From assembly GCA_023375675.1 (NCBI GenBank), contig JALQBC010000004.1, positions 1,240,001 to 1,304,000 on the forward strand: DNA of 64,000 bases. Direction: 5' to 3'. Below, piece after piece: positions 21,131 through 33,607 of the stretch. The position numbers and the translations under genes were made by a program. The first letter of the stretch is position 1; every line of letters starts with the position of its first letter. The notes beneath the pieces were generated by a model. That model ran no database searches. It was not told where the DNA came from and was given only the letters and a program-made list of their open reading frames with translations. Source of the DNA: Cytospora piceicola (taxonomy: Eukaryota > Ascomycota > Sordariomycetes > Diaporthales > Cytosporaceae).

Positions 21131-22879
21131 CTAGTAGGCGGCGGCCTGCGTCGTCGTGTAGTCGGCGTACGCCGGCTGCGAGTAGTCCGCCGTCTGCACC
21201 TCGCCGTACCGCTTCGCCGTCGAGACGTGTTCGGGCCCGTAGGCCGGGGCCGTCTTGACCTTGGAGAAGGTGGCGCCCGGCGACGGCGCGTACGGGTCCT
21301 TGTACTTGGCCTCCATGGTCCGGGGCGCCGCGCCGCCCTTGTTGACGCTGTACTTCCGGACGCGAGGCTGGTACGGGTTCCTGTCGTCGAAGTAGTCGTC
21401 CTCGTCGAACGAGGCTCGTCTCCTCGAGGACCTGTGCTTCTCACCGCTCGAGCGACCTCCTGCACCGTCATAGTGATCAGGCTGCACCGTATACGAGCGG
21501 GTGAGGCTGGGGTGTCCTCGTGGTGGTGCAGTAGGCGTGGGTTGTTGTGACTGAGGCGGGTAGGGCATAGTGTATGACTTTTGCAGACGAGGTGGGCCTT
21601 GCTGCGTTGGTGACGCGTTGACCGTGTCGGGACGCTCTTTTGATGGACCGGGTACATCGACAACGACCGGCTCGCCCTTCACATGCTTCCCGTCACCGGA
21701 TCCTCGGCGTTTTGCAGCCGCGGCGAAATTCTCACGAGGATCCGGATAGGCGGCGGAATAGGGGGGCATCTCCGGGGTGATCTTTGGTGGGGACTTGCTG
21801 GCCTTGTTCTTCGTCTCTTGCATGTATTGTGCCGCAAAGGCCATGGAAGACTGGAACTTGTCGTCGGCCGATTCCTTGCCTCCGATCGGGGTCTCGTCAC
21901 GAGAGCCTAACCGTTCTCGTTGCTTCGGGAATGGCTTTTCTCGTGTAGGGCTGTCGTGCTTTTTGGATGGCTTCTTCAACGGGCTCTTGCGAGGGTCCTC
22001 GTCGTCACTGAAGCCTGATTCAACGTACGGTTTTGCCTTGGCACGCGTCTTCTCATCCGATTCCTGCTTCCGTTTTAACGCCTCACGTTCCGCTCGTTCT
22101 CTTTCACGCTTCTTGTCTGCCTTGGCTTGTTGTTCTTTCAGCCTTGCCTCGCGCTCATGTTCTTTGACCCGTGCCTCCCGCTCTTCACGTTCCCTGACCT
22201 TGCGTGCCCTCTCTCGCTCCCGTTCCCGCTCTTTCTCCCGCTCTTTCTCCCTCTCCCTGTCCCTTGCCAGTTTCTGTCGCCGCTCTCTTTTCAGGTCCTC
22301 CTCGTCTTGCTCCCTTCGCCTGTCCCTTTCTCGATCCTCGTCAAACCGCCGTCTTCTGTCCCTGGACTCTTCGCGTTTGGGCTTCTCATAACTCGCGGCC
22401 CGACGGGCCGTGCGGGATTCGTCGTAATGTGCTTTTGACCGAGACGGAATCTCATTCTCCCACGACTGCGAGAATAGGCCAGAATATGGCTTGTGGGAAT
22501 TCGACTTTGGGGGCGAGTGTTTGGATGATGGGGACCATCCTGCTGGTGGCTCGGCGGTGCGGACGTTGACGTTGAAATATCGGCCTCCGGACGGTCCATT
22601 TGTTGTAGATCCTCCTCTCTTATTCAGTTCTTCCTTCAGTTTTTTGCTCTGGACTTCAAGGTCATATTCCTCTTTCCTGTCTTCGTTTCCGAGGATCTCA
22701 TATGCCTGCTGGATTTTGTGGAATTCTTCTTGTTTCAGGGCTTTCAATGTAGGATCAGGAAACTTGTCAGGGTGGCATTTCAGCACCAGTTTCCGGTAGG
22801 CCGTCTTGATGGTTGCGGCATCTGCGGTCGTCTCCACGCCAAGGGCCTTATACGGATCTGGAGGTAAGGGGGCGTTCAT
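21131..22879 (-). CDS. Soluble J-domain protein with long charged coiled-coil region
   Basis: A single exon of 582 residues. The J domain is at the very N-terminus (about 8-75: DPYKALGVETTADAATIKTA, then KCHPDK with HPD at 36-38, and FHKIQQAYEILGNEDRKEEY). After a Ser/Pro-rich linker, residues about 180-275 form an extreme Arg/Glu/Lys helix (repeats of RERE and KERE), predicted to be a single alpha helix or coiled coil. The C-terminal half is disordered, rich in Pro, Ser, Tyr and Gln, with RRASFDEDDYFDDR and a Tyr/Ala-rich tail. The layout (J domain, charged helix, disordered tail) is common among fungal DnaJ proteins related to spliceosome-associated or nuclear J proteins, but no signal here decides location. 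There is no membrane segment, unlike the two J proteins at 10-16 kb. Confidence 0.88.
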   Translation of the reverse strand: MNAPLPPDPYKALGVETTADAATIKTAYRKLVLKCHPDKFPDPTLKALKQEEFHKIQQAYEILGNEDRKEEYDLEVQSKKLKEELNKRGGSTTNGPSGGRYFNVNVRTAEPPAGWSPSSKHSPPKSNSHKPYSGLFSQSWENEIPSRSKAHYDESRTARRAASYEKPKREESRDRRRRFDEDRERDRRREQDEEDLKRERRQKLARDREREKEREKERERERERARKVREREEREARVKEHEREARLKEQQAKADKKRERERAEREALKRKQESDEKTRAKAKPYVESGFSDDEDPRKSPLKKPSKKHDSPTREKPFPKQRERLGSRDETPIGGKESADDKFQSSMAFAAQYMQETKNKASKSPPKITPEMPPYSAAYPDPRENFAAAAKRRGSGDGKHVKGEPVVVDVPGPSKERPDTVNASPTQQGPPRLQKSYTMPYPPQSQQPTPTAPPRGHPSLTRSYTVQPDHYDGAGGRSSGEKHRSSRRRASFDEDDYFDDRNPYQPRVRKYSVNKGGAAPRTMEAKYKDPYAPSPGATFSKVKTAPAYGPEHVSTAKRYGEVQTADYSQPAYADYTTTQAAAY

Positions 22880-24753
22880 CTTGGGTGAGATTGAGCAGCC
22901 CTAGGGTCGGCCGTGATGAAAGAAGAGAAGTTGTATCAACAAGACAGCAAGCAAAAGGGCAGGAATGACTTGGGGGCGGTGAAGATCCCAGCCAGCAGTT
23001 CAGTGATGTCAACTGAGGGAAGTTGCACCACTTGTAGTTTTGTCCAATTCCACGTCGTCGATGAAGAAACGGCTGACGCGTGGTAGGGCTGGATAGTAGG
23101 ACAGCCAGGGGGTGATCGTGTGACGATGAAGTTGGGCTGGGTTGAATGTGCACCAGCCTCCAGGTTAAGCGCGCATAAAGTGAGGGGTGGTTGTTCTGAT
23201 GATTATCAGCAAGGCTGAAGAAAGAAGGGGTTCCAGATGATCAAGAGAAATAATGCGCAATATGAATTGTCTTGTCAAGGGAGGCGAAGTAAGGCCTGGG
23301 AGGGACACAAGCTGACCGGCCCCGAGGTATATGGACTGCGGTGCTGCGTGGTACGGGTGATATCCAAAAGAGGGATGAGATCGCCCTTCCAAGATTGAAG
23401 AGGGCTAGTCGCAAAGAAGGCCTGGTAGCCGCGGGAAGTCGGAAAGAATCAAGAAGCGAGCAGAAGTCAGGAAACGAGGCGCGAGAGTCGGGGTAAAAGC
23501 AGGGGAGCGGAGGGCTGGTGTGATTGACAATTGACGTCTCCAGCTGACTGTGACGACTCCCTGGGACCATGGAATTGGCCCTGGAAAGAGTGGACCCAGA
23601 CGGCGTGTCGAAGATAATCAACCCGGATTTTTAGCGGGAAGGCGGGAGGAGACGAGATCGAATCAGTGTCCAGCCAAGGGGGGTCACCGCGCAGCGTTAG
23701 TGGCTGCCAGGGGCTCCCAGCAGGAACGAAAGCGAGGCACGCAAGGATGACCTCCTGTGAAGGCTCCAGAGATCAGATCAGACCTATCCCAGAGTCTGAT
23801 GTGGGGAATCAGCCTCTTCGAGACGAAACCTGAGCCGTCGAGCTGCTGGCCGGTCTCCAGAACGCCCTGAAGATCCAGGGGAGTAATCACGGGGATGTAT
23901 GATGCGTTCTTCGTTGAACGTCCGCAAGGTAGAAGGCAGAGCAATGCAAACGCCAGCCAGTTGCCCCTGTCTCCTTCTACCGGCTTCCACGGAAGACGGC
24001 TGCTGCAGGACACCGATAGTCCCTATTCGATGATTTCCTGGGCGAGAAGCCTGGCGGTATCGATAGCAAAGCTGGGCGCTCCAAGCTGCAGCTCGTCCAC
24101 CTCCTGATATGGTCTAGGACAATACTGCGGCCAGGCAGAGATAACGATGATCGCTATAGGTGAGGTCAAGAAGTATGGGAAGATGTCAGAATGGTCGAAA
24201 GGAGAGCCGTGCCACCTCAAGGCTGAATTCTGGTGACGAGTCAAGCTTGGAGTGTTTCAAGGTCAACCCAGCTGTCCATCAGAGCCAAATGACAGGTTCA
24301 GGTTGATCGTTGAAGACTTGCAAAGGTGGGCAAAGCTAGTATCTCGGTGCAAGGAGTCCAGGAAGGCGACTTTCCTCGACAGAGTCCTCCTCGCTGATGA
24401 CCCTCTGTCAGGGGCAAAATAACAACAGCTACTCCGTATTGTTTCCTTTTACTGGTCCTCAGTCCTTCATTGACAGGCCGGCAGCTGGTAGGTATCTCCA
24501 GGTTGCGAGATCCGACTCGTCCGCGGGATGGTCCCTCGATTGGCCGGTGGATGGAGAAGTTGGTGGCTAAAGGCGACGGTGGTGGCGACACTATCTCAGC
24601 CCTTCCCAACCCAGGCAGTAGAGAGGAAGAAGAGAGTACGAGAGGGCAAAAAGACTACCTAGGTAGACTCGCTTGTCAACAGACAATGCCGATGGTTTGA
24701 CGCGTTGGAATTCAAGCTAACGCGGGAAACCAGGCCTCATCTGCGCACGCAAA

Positions 24754-24795
24754 GAATCTGGAATCTGGAATCTGGAATCTGGAATCTGGAATCTG
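24754..24795. repeat. 7-bp tandem repeat (GAATCTG)x6
   Basis: Six perfect head-to-tail copies of GAATCTG. Confidence 0.95.
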
Positions 24796-25145
24796 GAAGT
24801 CGCCAGGGAAAGACGAGGGGGAGGAAGAGACAGATCGGTCCTGGTAGGTAATAATAAAAGAGGGTCGGATGGCACAGCAACTCAATGCCTGCAAGTTGGG
24901 TCGCTTGGCTCAGCCTGGACCAACTGGACCAACTGGGCAGGCAAGTGGCAGGCAAGTGGCAGCAGGCTGGAGCAACAGGCAGGCCTCGTTTGTACGGGCG
25001 AGGTAATCTGCAGACCGCAATGGCGGTGTGTACGGGTAGAAGATAGATGAACGTTGGTCAAACTTTGATGCTGTCGTCTGTTCGTCTGTCTGTCTGTCGG
25101 TCTGGCTTGGTACCTACCGCATGTCGTCCTCGGTGAAGAAGTGGC

Positions 25146-25170
25146 CTGCACTGCACTGCACTGCACTGCA
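25146..25170. repeat. 5-bp tandem repeat (CTGCA)x5
   Basis: Five perfect copies of CTGCA, followed by CTGCC. Confidence 0.95.
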
Positions 25171-25900
25171 CTGCCAAGTTGCCTGACTGTGTACATACCT
25201 AGGTAGTAGTGTTGTGTTGGTGGTGTAGAGTTGGCTGTGTACAGACTAACCCCCCGGATGGTCCTCGGAATATCATTCAAGAGACCTCATGTAGGACTCT
25301 CATCCATCATCTACACAGTACTGTAGTACGATTTACAGATTACCGAGTAGTACAATCTGTGCAGTATCAGGTCAGCAGCATTGGAGAGCGACAGGATGCT
25401 GGCAGCTGGCAACCCGACGACTGACATGGCCCGAATCCATAATTCCAGAATCGGGCCATTTCCGATTATGGTTTGGCGGTTTGGTAGTTTGGCCAGCAGA
25501 CCAGATCGTCGTCGTTCTCGTCCTCAAGTCAGGTAAACAATCAACAACATTCGTCAAGGATGGAGAGAATTAGTGGACGCGATTGTCGGCCGGCTGTTGA
25601 TGTGGTCACCTCCAGGGCCAGCAGATGCAGCCCACGTACTGTGGTACGTCAACCAAGCGGCTTTACTTTGGTCCTCTTTGCGATGATCAAAACCTCCAGA
25701 ATCCAATGGCAGGAGGGGGCCGTCCGGATAAGGGAGGCCGCGTGGTTGCTGTGGCTTGAAGGTGCAGGTCGACTGACGAGGTCGTTGACGTTGTTGTTCC
25801 TGGTTGAACTGGCATTAACGAGATGCCTTCTCTTTTGAGCCGATGAACAGACTCGAAGCTTTGTTACGCACGCAGGAGGATGAAGTACGGAGGTATATGG

Positions 25901-26140
25901 CTACCTAGGTACTTGAAAGTTGTTACGGACTACCTAGATACCTAGGTATCCTTGGCTGTTTCGGTCCTAACTAACGAGCAGTACTTCAAATAACCCGCTA
26001 AACAGGCAAGTGGAGAAGTACCGTCTAATAAGATCTGATGCAGTAGCTCCGTACCAGCTGCCCTACCCCGCGTGTATACTACTGCTGCGGTATGTATCTA
26101 CCTACCTATCTACTTACCTACTTACCTTAGGTAGGTAGGT
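25901..26140. repeat. Cluster of CCTAGGTA / TACC-GGTA motifs
   Basis: CCTAGGTA copies at about 25903 and 25931-25949, then a run of TACC/TATC units turning into GGTA units at 26091-26140, so the last part is an imperfect inverted repeat. Confidence 0.75.
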
Positions 26141-26626
26141 GTCTCTCTGACATGTGCCGCCGGCAATAAGAGCATCTTTTCCAATGAGACAAACCTCGTC
26201 TCGTGATATAGCCTTGAGAAAGGCCATGTTCTAGCCAAACTTGCCAGAGCTTGACCTGGGAACCTAAAGGAGCCTAAGATGCACGAGGCCTTTTGTTTTT
26301 GGTTTTGGCTCTGCCGAATCGAGATGAGCCTGGAGAAGCACCAGTAGGAACTCCATCGTACGTAGCATCCACAGCAAGACCGAGTGGACGACCTTGGTCA
26401 TGGTCGTCAGGATTTCGGATTACTTCGCATCTTGATAGGTGATTCCCCCACAATCCACAACCTTGTCCCATGCTGGGCCGCCTTGAGCGCGCCAAACGAA
26501 CTCCGCCCCCCTCGCGAGGCATTTCCATCACCAATGCTCTTGCCTACAGCAGTCATGAGTATTAACAAACGCAAACGCAAAGCCTGCAATGCCTACCTGA
26601 ATACCCAGGTACATAGCATGATAATA

Positions 26627-26656
26627 GTACCTAGGTAACCTAGGTAGGTACTGTAC
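26627..26656. repeat. Double CCTAGG palindrome
   Basis: Two CCTAGGTA palindromes eleven bases apart within 30 bp, flanked by GTAC. Confidence 0.8.
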
Positions 26657-26941
26657 ATATAAACGATCCTGGCAACATGACCCGGGACCGCGATCGTGAC
26701 CAGATTGGCCCACCTCGTCGACCACTCGCAGGGAACAGCTGCAGACTTGTCAGGACTTCAAAGTCCGGAGCCCCAACATAATGAAGGTTTCCCACCCCGC
26801 CCCCTGGGCTGCATGTCACACACCATCACATCAGGGGACTGTCATCCCCCGCAGCCTACACGTAAGGTACTGTGGTATTGGCGTTCCATGGGTATACTCT
26901 GTGCATGTTGATGTGATTGAGGGGGGATATAGAAGACATGC

Positions 26942-26972
26942 CACACACACACACACACATACACACACACAC
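26942..26972. repeat. (CA)n microsatellite
   Basis: About 15 CA units with a single T interruption. Confidence 0.95.
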
Positions 26973-29900
26973 CATCCCCCTTTCTTGGCTGCCCAACATT
27001 GCCTTGGCTTTAGCACCATCTGCGGCCTCTCGTGACGGCCAGACCAATACGCAGGTACTGGGATTACCGTCTTATGACAGATTGAGCGGACCGTGGGAGC
27101 TTCCAAGTCAACCATCCACCACACACAGCACTGGCCTTCATCACGGGGACCCGCGTGGACGTGATGGGGACCTGTTATGGTGGCTTTGGCAACCACGCTA
27201 GCCAGCCGATCGATGCCCAGACTATACCTACAGTAGGTGCCTAGTATAGGTATATACTAAGGTATCAACCTATGTATAACCATCTCGATCTGAGCTTAAA
27301 AAAAAACCCAAACCTTGGAAGCTTACGATTGCCAACATCGTGGGGGGCAGGGGGCTCTTAATGCGTTGTCGTTGATAAATCACCCAAACTGAGCCACGCC
27401 CTAGGGCAATCCTGGGGATCCTGGGGCGGAAGGGGGGGAGACCGACCAACTTCCAAGGCGTTTCAATAACACGAGATGGACCGCGGCGGTTTGGGCGGCC
27501 CAGGAAGCGAAGGCCTCGTCGAGAAGTGCCAAAACCTAAAATCCTACAGAGGAGTAGTACTGTGATGGTTTTCCTTTCTTTTTCTCTTCCCGCGCCTCTG
27601 CCGAGATTGGTCCACCGAACGAATCGCAAGCTCCCCGCGCCCTTCCATTGCGATACGGGGTTGGAGTGAGTTCGACCGGACGCAACATGGCTGGTCCTGG
27701 ATGCCCATTCGCCCTCTGGAGCTGTCGAGTGTGCTTGGCTCTCGGGCAGATCTTGTCTTGGTGGTCTTAGTGGACTGCCAGCTGCCAGCTGCTAGCTGCT
27801 AGCTGCCAGCAGGATAAGCTGCTGACTGTCTTCCGGGGGGGGGGCATGTTTGCAGGAGACTGGTATTTATGACATCAGACGCGAACCTGCAATTGAAGTC
27901 TGCTGCTCATCGTGCGTCGACAGGGCGCATCTACACTACATATCTACATGACATGTATTTGTCGCAGCGCAGGAGAGGTAAAATCGAGGTATTTGCAAGG
28001 AAAAAGCTGGGTCTGGTCTGCTCCAGAATCGAATCTGCAGCGTACTGGAGACATAATAATGGAAGCATTACGAGTGAGAGGCCCACTTCTTACCCCGCCA
28101 GCCCGCCCAGGCCTGTGCAGCTGGAGGGCCACAGGGCCACAGGGGGCCACAGCCTGAGATCTTATCGTCTTACCCCTCCTCCAGAGCGCCAGTTGCGTGG
28201 GGATCCGGGCGGGCAGTTGGTCCAGCGAGCAAGGTTCTTGCTAACGGCCTTTGCCCGGGAGCCAGTATCACTTACGTTAGGACGGAGGTTCTCCTACCCC
28301 TGGCTTACCAGTACGGCATATCGATCTCACATCCATCTCATCAGATGACCGCATTCGAGACAGACATCTCGTTATACATGCTTGCCAGACTGCCTTACAC
28401 ACCGTTGACCGCCGCTATCGTCGCCAAATCTTGCCGTGGGGATTGGAAGCAGGCAATTGTTAGCTGGTTTCATAATCATACTATAAATCATCTGTGACTT
28501 GGATACCAGGGTGGTAAGACAGGAGGGGGGGGGGCTTCACGGACATGCGCACATCCGTGAGAGTCTCGCCGGACCAGCTACAGCTACAGACGTAGACGTC
28601 TATTTCTAAACGGTACCTGGTACTTTCTTTCTATATATGAGACTGGGACAAGACGATGGCGGTGAACATGTTCGAGTCTTGACTGTAATGCCTCCTGACA
28701 TCTCTTTCTCAAAGTCTAATCCCCCTGAGCGGTGAGACCGTCCATTCGTAGCGTGAAGTCTGCAGCCCTACGTCAAGTCAAGCTGGGAGCCAAAGAAGCC
28801 GTCAGACTACCGAGTCTCACCCGTACGTGCCCAGGTGCTTACTAAGAGTGATTACAACTCTGAAGTTGTCATGTACCGTACTCATACTACCTGATACTAG
28901 TAGGGACGACGGGTCCAACTACTGCAGCTGCTGACACTTAGTGAGGCACGACGAGGCACAAATGCCTCATCGTGACCCTGTAGGGGCAACGACCGAAGGA
29001 CGAGCCTGACGAGGTGATGCCAAAACCGCGCGACCGGGAGTGCCGAGGTGCTGGGCCATCCCATGATTCAACCACCTGCATAATTCAAGCTTTCCCAGAC
29101 AGGCCAGAGGGCCCCCTCCATTGGCTAGCATCTACGACCCGCTTCTGCAAGCACTCTTGCCCGTCTGGTTGGTGTCAGCGTACTGCAGTAGTTTCTACGG
29201 GTCCGTACAGAAAAGCGGCTCTACGGTTGGAAGAATTCTTCTCATGCACATATGGATCAAACCTCGGTACGAAAGTATCGTGATTGCTTCCAGGGTCAGC
29301 TACATATCTACATATGTACATCGCTGGGGGAGGGGGGGGGGGGGAAATAGTCCGAAATATTGCACGTCAAAGTCCAAATATAGAGCACCTGGGGGTTCCC
29401 CAGTCTATATATACTACAATATATGTAAACCTGAGAGGGACCAGTCAGCAGGGTAGACATCTGTTGACAACGATGCATCGAGGATGGCGGTGCCCAACAC
29501 GTGCGTCTTCGACACGCTGTTACGTGTGCAGCCTCTGCTCAACTCCAATGATCTGATATCCCACCGTCTGCATCTGGACAGGGAGGTTCCTGGAATCACC
29601 AACGCTTCCCGCTCCTACTTGTAAGAGGAAATGTGGGACTGTCGCGACGCCCTTCCTGGGACCTTGTTGTCAAGTGACCAGCTCCGTCTGTCCTGTCCAG
29701 ATCTCATCGACGGGACAAATCTGATGATCGTCAGCTAAACCCGTGGCGGCCCGCTCTCTGTGTTAGGGATCATCGATGTTCAGACGAGATTGCTCCGAGG
29801 AAAAGGAATTTCAACCTCCTTCCGACCAGAACGGTGGACGAAGGGACCGGGTCCTTTTCGGTGACAAGCAAAAAACAAACAAAAAAGCACGCAAGCCGTA

Positions 29901-31400
29901 CATGCATGTGATGCACGACACCTAGTTCGGTCTCTGGTGCCTGTCTAGCACGAACCGTATCTTGAATCTGCAGATCACCTGATCTGCATTTCCGCATGAC
30001 GCCGTCACCGGCCCTGAATGAGTAAAATGATACGGTCGATCTGGCCCATAGGGACTTGGGACGAAAAGCTGGGCGTGAATCGGCACTGCTTCGTGAGGGG
30101 GTGTAATCCTATCGTGCACCCGCCTTGAGTGGCTCCCTACTTACTATGCCTGGCATGGCTGTCAGAGATGAGAAGTCTATAGTACAGGCAGTTGGAGTTA
30201 TAGACAGACACCATGAAACGAGATCAAATGCCATCACACGTCGAGCGGTCCCTTCGGCAAATAGCCAACTGCAGTACCCATTACTTCCAAGATGGGAAGG
30301 CAGATAAGGCTCGGGAGCAAGTATTCCTGCGTGTCAACACCAGGGCCCCCAAGACCGCGGGACTACCACTTGTGCCCAGAGAACACCCACGAGACTGCGG
30401 GACACCTTTCGAGCTGTTAGGAGCTTTTCCGCCAACTGCCATCGTCAGTATACTGGGTCACAAGAGGGGGGAGGGGAGAGAGACTGGAGAGTTTGACCCC
30501 ACAGAGACTGCGTCTGCGATTGCAAGAACCGGGATCGGAGGCTGTACTGGTGGTCTGGCATACGGTACCTTTCCGCTACTTGGGCTGTGGAATTTCCCTA
30601 AATCCCATCATATGTAGGCAATCGGCTCGCAGTTGATAGAGTCGAGGGAGCACCCCTAGACATTCACGATCATGGCAAGACTCGTTTGTTTACCATTCCT
30701 GAGGGCAGTCTTGGGTATGTCTTGGCTCCTGGCTTGTGTAAGTAAACGGCCGTGAAACACCCACAGAAGGTGACGCCCACTCGGAAGCAGGGTTCCCACA
30801 TCATGAAAGATTAACACCGGAACTCTGAGCAAGATCACTAGGATCCATGTAAATTGATTGGTCAACCTGCGCCTCAAAGCCAGGGCTGCGGTGACTGCCG
30901 CGGGACTACTCAACGTCCCAATGCCATCCATATGCCCAACCATTGAGGTTTGGGCCTATAGGTATACTGGACATCATTATGTCACCACTCCCGTGACAAA
31001 CTTGGCCTATGGCTATGTCGAGCTGAGCTGGCTGTTGGCTATGTATTCAGAGGAACTGTGATAGATCTGGGGCCCCAGCACATGGCACGTCAGGGGCAAG
31101 AACGCCACGCAGGTTAGTGAGTGGCCTCGATGCTCCATGACCGTAGTATTTGGCGCCAATGTCACACGCCACACGGAGCTGAGTACGCGAGGGAGTGGTG
31201 AACCAAGTTGCAGTGTATATACACCAAGGCTCATCATATATTCCTAACCATATGAGGATGGGGAGACCGGGGCAGCAAACGATGAGCAACGTAGTCCACA
31301 AAGGTAGGTACGTCTTCCCGAACAGGAACATGAATATACCAAATATATATGAAAAGGTCTTGTGCGTATTTGCAGGTCAGGATGCCGCTCAGGAAATCCA

Positions 31401-32637
31401 TTAGTCGTCTTCCAGAATCGGCAGGTCCAAGTCCACGACCATAGGCTTGTTGAACTTCTTGCCTCCAGTATGCGGCCAGTTCGTTGCCGCTATCGCACAA
31501 TTGACGACACAGGTCTCCCTCCTGCCCATGCGACAGCACAGAGAATCTCTGTCACACCTCACCGACAGGTTGGGGTTGCCCCCTATACCGCGGGTGCCAA
31601 AGCCCGGCAGGGCTGTTCCTGTGGCAGTGGAATCTCCGAGATGTCCACACGAACCGCCGCCTCGTCCAGAGCGATCCTCGGGCGCACCTTGTCTCGGTGG
31701 TGGGTCGTCGTGGCTGTCGAGTGGTCTCTTCCCGCCGCGGGATGTCAGATCGACCAGCGACATCTTATTGTTGCCCTGCCCGGCACCGGGGTCTTCCCAT
31801 CGGTCGACTCCCAGCTCGGTGTATGGGGCGGCGGAGGTGCCCAGAACATCCCATCTGACCCGCTCCGCTCCGCGTCCCTCGTGAACGTGCCCGCAGACCG
31901 CGAGCTTGGGGCGCACCCGCCAGAGCGCCTGGCGGAGATCCTCGCAGCCGAGGGCGCGCCTTCTCGAGGTGGACTCGTCACAGTGTGTGTAGGGTGGAGT
32001 GTGTGTCACAACAATGTCGGAGCCTAAAGGTATTTCTGACCACAGTTCCTTTGCGCTGGAAGGGCCACCCGCTGGCTCTGGCTCTGTTTCGGTTGGGGCA
32101 CCTGGGCTTTGTTTGTCGTAACCGAATGCCCACATGCCGTTCTTCGGACTGTAGGGAGACCCGAATACTGTGAATTTGGTCTTCAATGATGGGTGCTTAT
32201 CCATGATAATGGTGGCTGAGCTGTGGTTCAAGTAGGTAATCGTAGGGCTAGAAGCCAGGAGGTTGATGCAAGCCTCTGGTGACTGAGGCGTTTGATTATG
32301 GAAATATGAACCAAATTCCGCGTAGAAAGTCTTGTCCAGCGTGACATCGTGATTGCCAGCGATGACGATCTTGGCCTCGAAGTCAGCTTTTTCGAGCCAT
32401 TGCACGGTCTTCGAAAGCTAGAATCGCCATATTTAGCATGATCAGATCTGTAAGTGTGAGGGGGGAAGTACATGCCTCTGCGAAACTACCTTGGTTTGTA
32501 AGATCACCGGCATGAATGAGAACGTCTCCCTTAGGCAGACGGGGTGTCTGGTTGTGTGTATCAGAGATGCATACGAACCGGGTCCTTCGATATCGACGCC
32601 GCCCTCGCGCCTCTTCGTGAGGGTCCGAGGACGACAT
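31401..32637 (-). CDS. Calcineurin-like metallophosphoesterase (MPPED/UPF0046 type)
   Basis: Exons 32476-32637 and 31401-32417 (minus strand), 392 residues. The 58-bp intron begins with GC rather than GT (GAG|GCATGT) and ends in CTAG. Only this splice gives the family stretch GSFAELSKTVQWLEKAD without a shift. Metal-binding motifs of the superfamily are in order: D26 and H28 (CISDTHNQ), GD45L in HAGDL, GNHD at 75-78, the His in VVTHTPPYTH, and GHVHEGRG. The C-terminal block (RRETCVVNCAIAATNW and FNKPMVVDLDLP) is typical of fungal members related to animal MPPED1/2. These enzymes are metal-dependent phosphodiesterases with poorly known substrates. Residues about 110-140 hold a Pro/Glu-rich insertion and residues about 240-300 a Gly/Arg/Pro-rich insertion, probably loops. 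No signal peptide is visible, so a cytosolic location is likely. Confidence 0.9.
32418..32475 (-). other. GC-AG intron
   Basis: A 58-bp intron whose donor is GC (GAG|GCATGT on the minus strand). No GT in the neighbourhood gives an in-frame junction with the conserved ELSKTV sequence. Confidence 0.8.
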
Positions 32638-33607
32638 GCCCCTGGATGGCCCTCCTGTTGCCCGCCGACTCGTGACTTTCCTGCCACAGAGAGCGCAAAG
32701 TTCCTATCTGTTGATGACTAAACTGCTTTGGCATTCACAGTAGCCGACGACAGGTCGCCTCGGAAGAAGGAACATGAGTATAGGTGGCAACAGACTGTTG
32801 GATGGGCGGGTTATATTGCTGTCTTGAAGACCAAGCGCTAGTATTTGCTTCCAGGTACGTGGCAGAGGTGCTGAGTCATTCTTAGTTCGGAAAAGGTCAA
32901 CAACAGAGCGTATAGGGCCGAATAGCATGCGTTCAAAGGATGTTTGATTGATATCATGTAGGGATAAAAGGGTGAGACCAACGATGTAGCTGTCAGCAGC
33001 GGCATGTCAAAGACCACTGCGGTTGTCTCCCACAGTGTGAACTAACACTGTTGCGCACGGCCCACTCACGGTGACGATTTTGAGTTTGACCACTTGGGTA
33101 AGTCGTCGATTTCGATCATCAATGCCCATATTCATCCAACCTAATCTGTTTTCAACGGCAACATTTGGTACGTAAGTGGAAGCCCTTTTTCATACATATC
33201 ACATACATATCCTCTCACCAGTCAGCTTGAAGGCTGCAACACGTCTCCAGTTCTGAGGAGGGCTGGCCCTGTTGCGAGTTTGGTGAGATCTGCGATCCAA
33301 ATTTTCTTCAGCATGCATGTGAAGCATCACCATCTACGCACGCACAAGGGATGAAGGCGCCAAAGGAAAGACGTCAGACGACAGCCAAATTTGACCTTCG
33401 GGATCGAGGATCCGAGGAGTTGGACAACATCTTATGGCCATCCAAGTGGTAGACGTGTAAAGGTCCGGGACAATGACTGACTTTGGCATCAAGATTGCAC
33501 GCCTGTTCTGGAATTACGGACCCAGAACGTTGATTGAGTATTTGTGGACGGTATCAAGAGGGAATCTCCGGCTCAGCATCACGCAAAGAGGAACGGAGTG
33601 TATAAAT
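32638..33607. other. Divergent promoter region
   Basis: Lies between the phosphoesterase (leftward) and the F-box gene (rightward), so it should carry both promoters. A TATAAATA sequence touches the F-box start at 33601-33608, too close to be that gene's TATA box if this start is right. No gene recognised. Confidence 0.5.

Larger units (their letters stand above)
22880..31400. other. 8.5-kb region without a recognisable gene
   Basis: All ORFs are short, overlap on both strands and show no known motif or clear codon bias; the longest (27869-28348, 159 codons) is Arg/Ser-rich and unconvincing. The region is rich in simple repeats, CCTAGGTA clusters and homopolymer G runs (for example near 27837, 28527 and 29332). 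It could hold long noncoding RNAs or regulatory DNA for the flanking genes; nothing in the sequence decides this. Confidence 0.5.

Noticed and set aside
24754..24795. Tandem repeats as a possible CRISPR array
   Set aside because: Units are 7 bp with no spacers, and the genome is eukaryotic.
26942..26972. CA repeat as telomeric or centromeric sequence
   Set aside because: Simple microsatellite; no TTAGGG arrays anywhere in the window.
30213..30617. 134-codon ORF
   Set aside because: No recognisable motif and no splice partners; probably chance.
33473..33607. 45-codon N-terminal extension of the F-box protein
   Set aside because: The extension is unlike the acidic start of such proteins; ATG 33608 has a better fit, though the longer form cannot be excluded.
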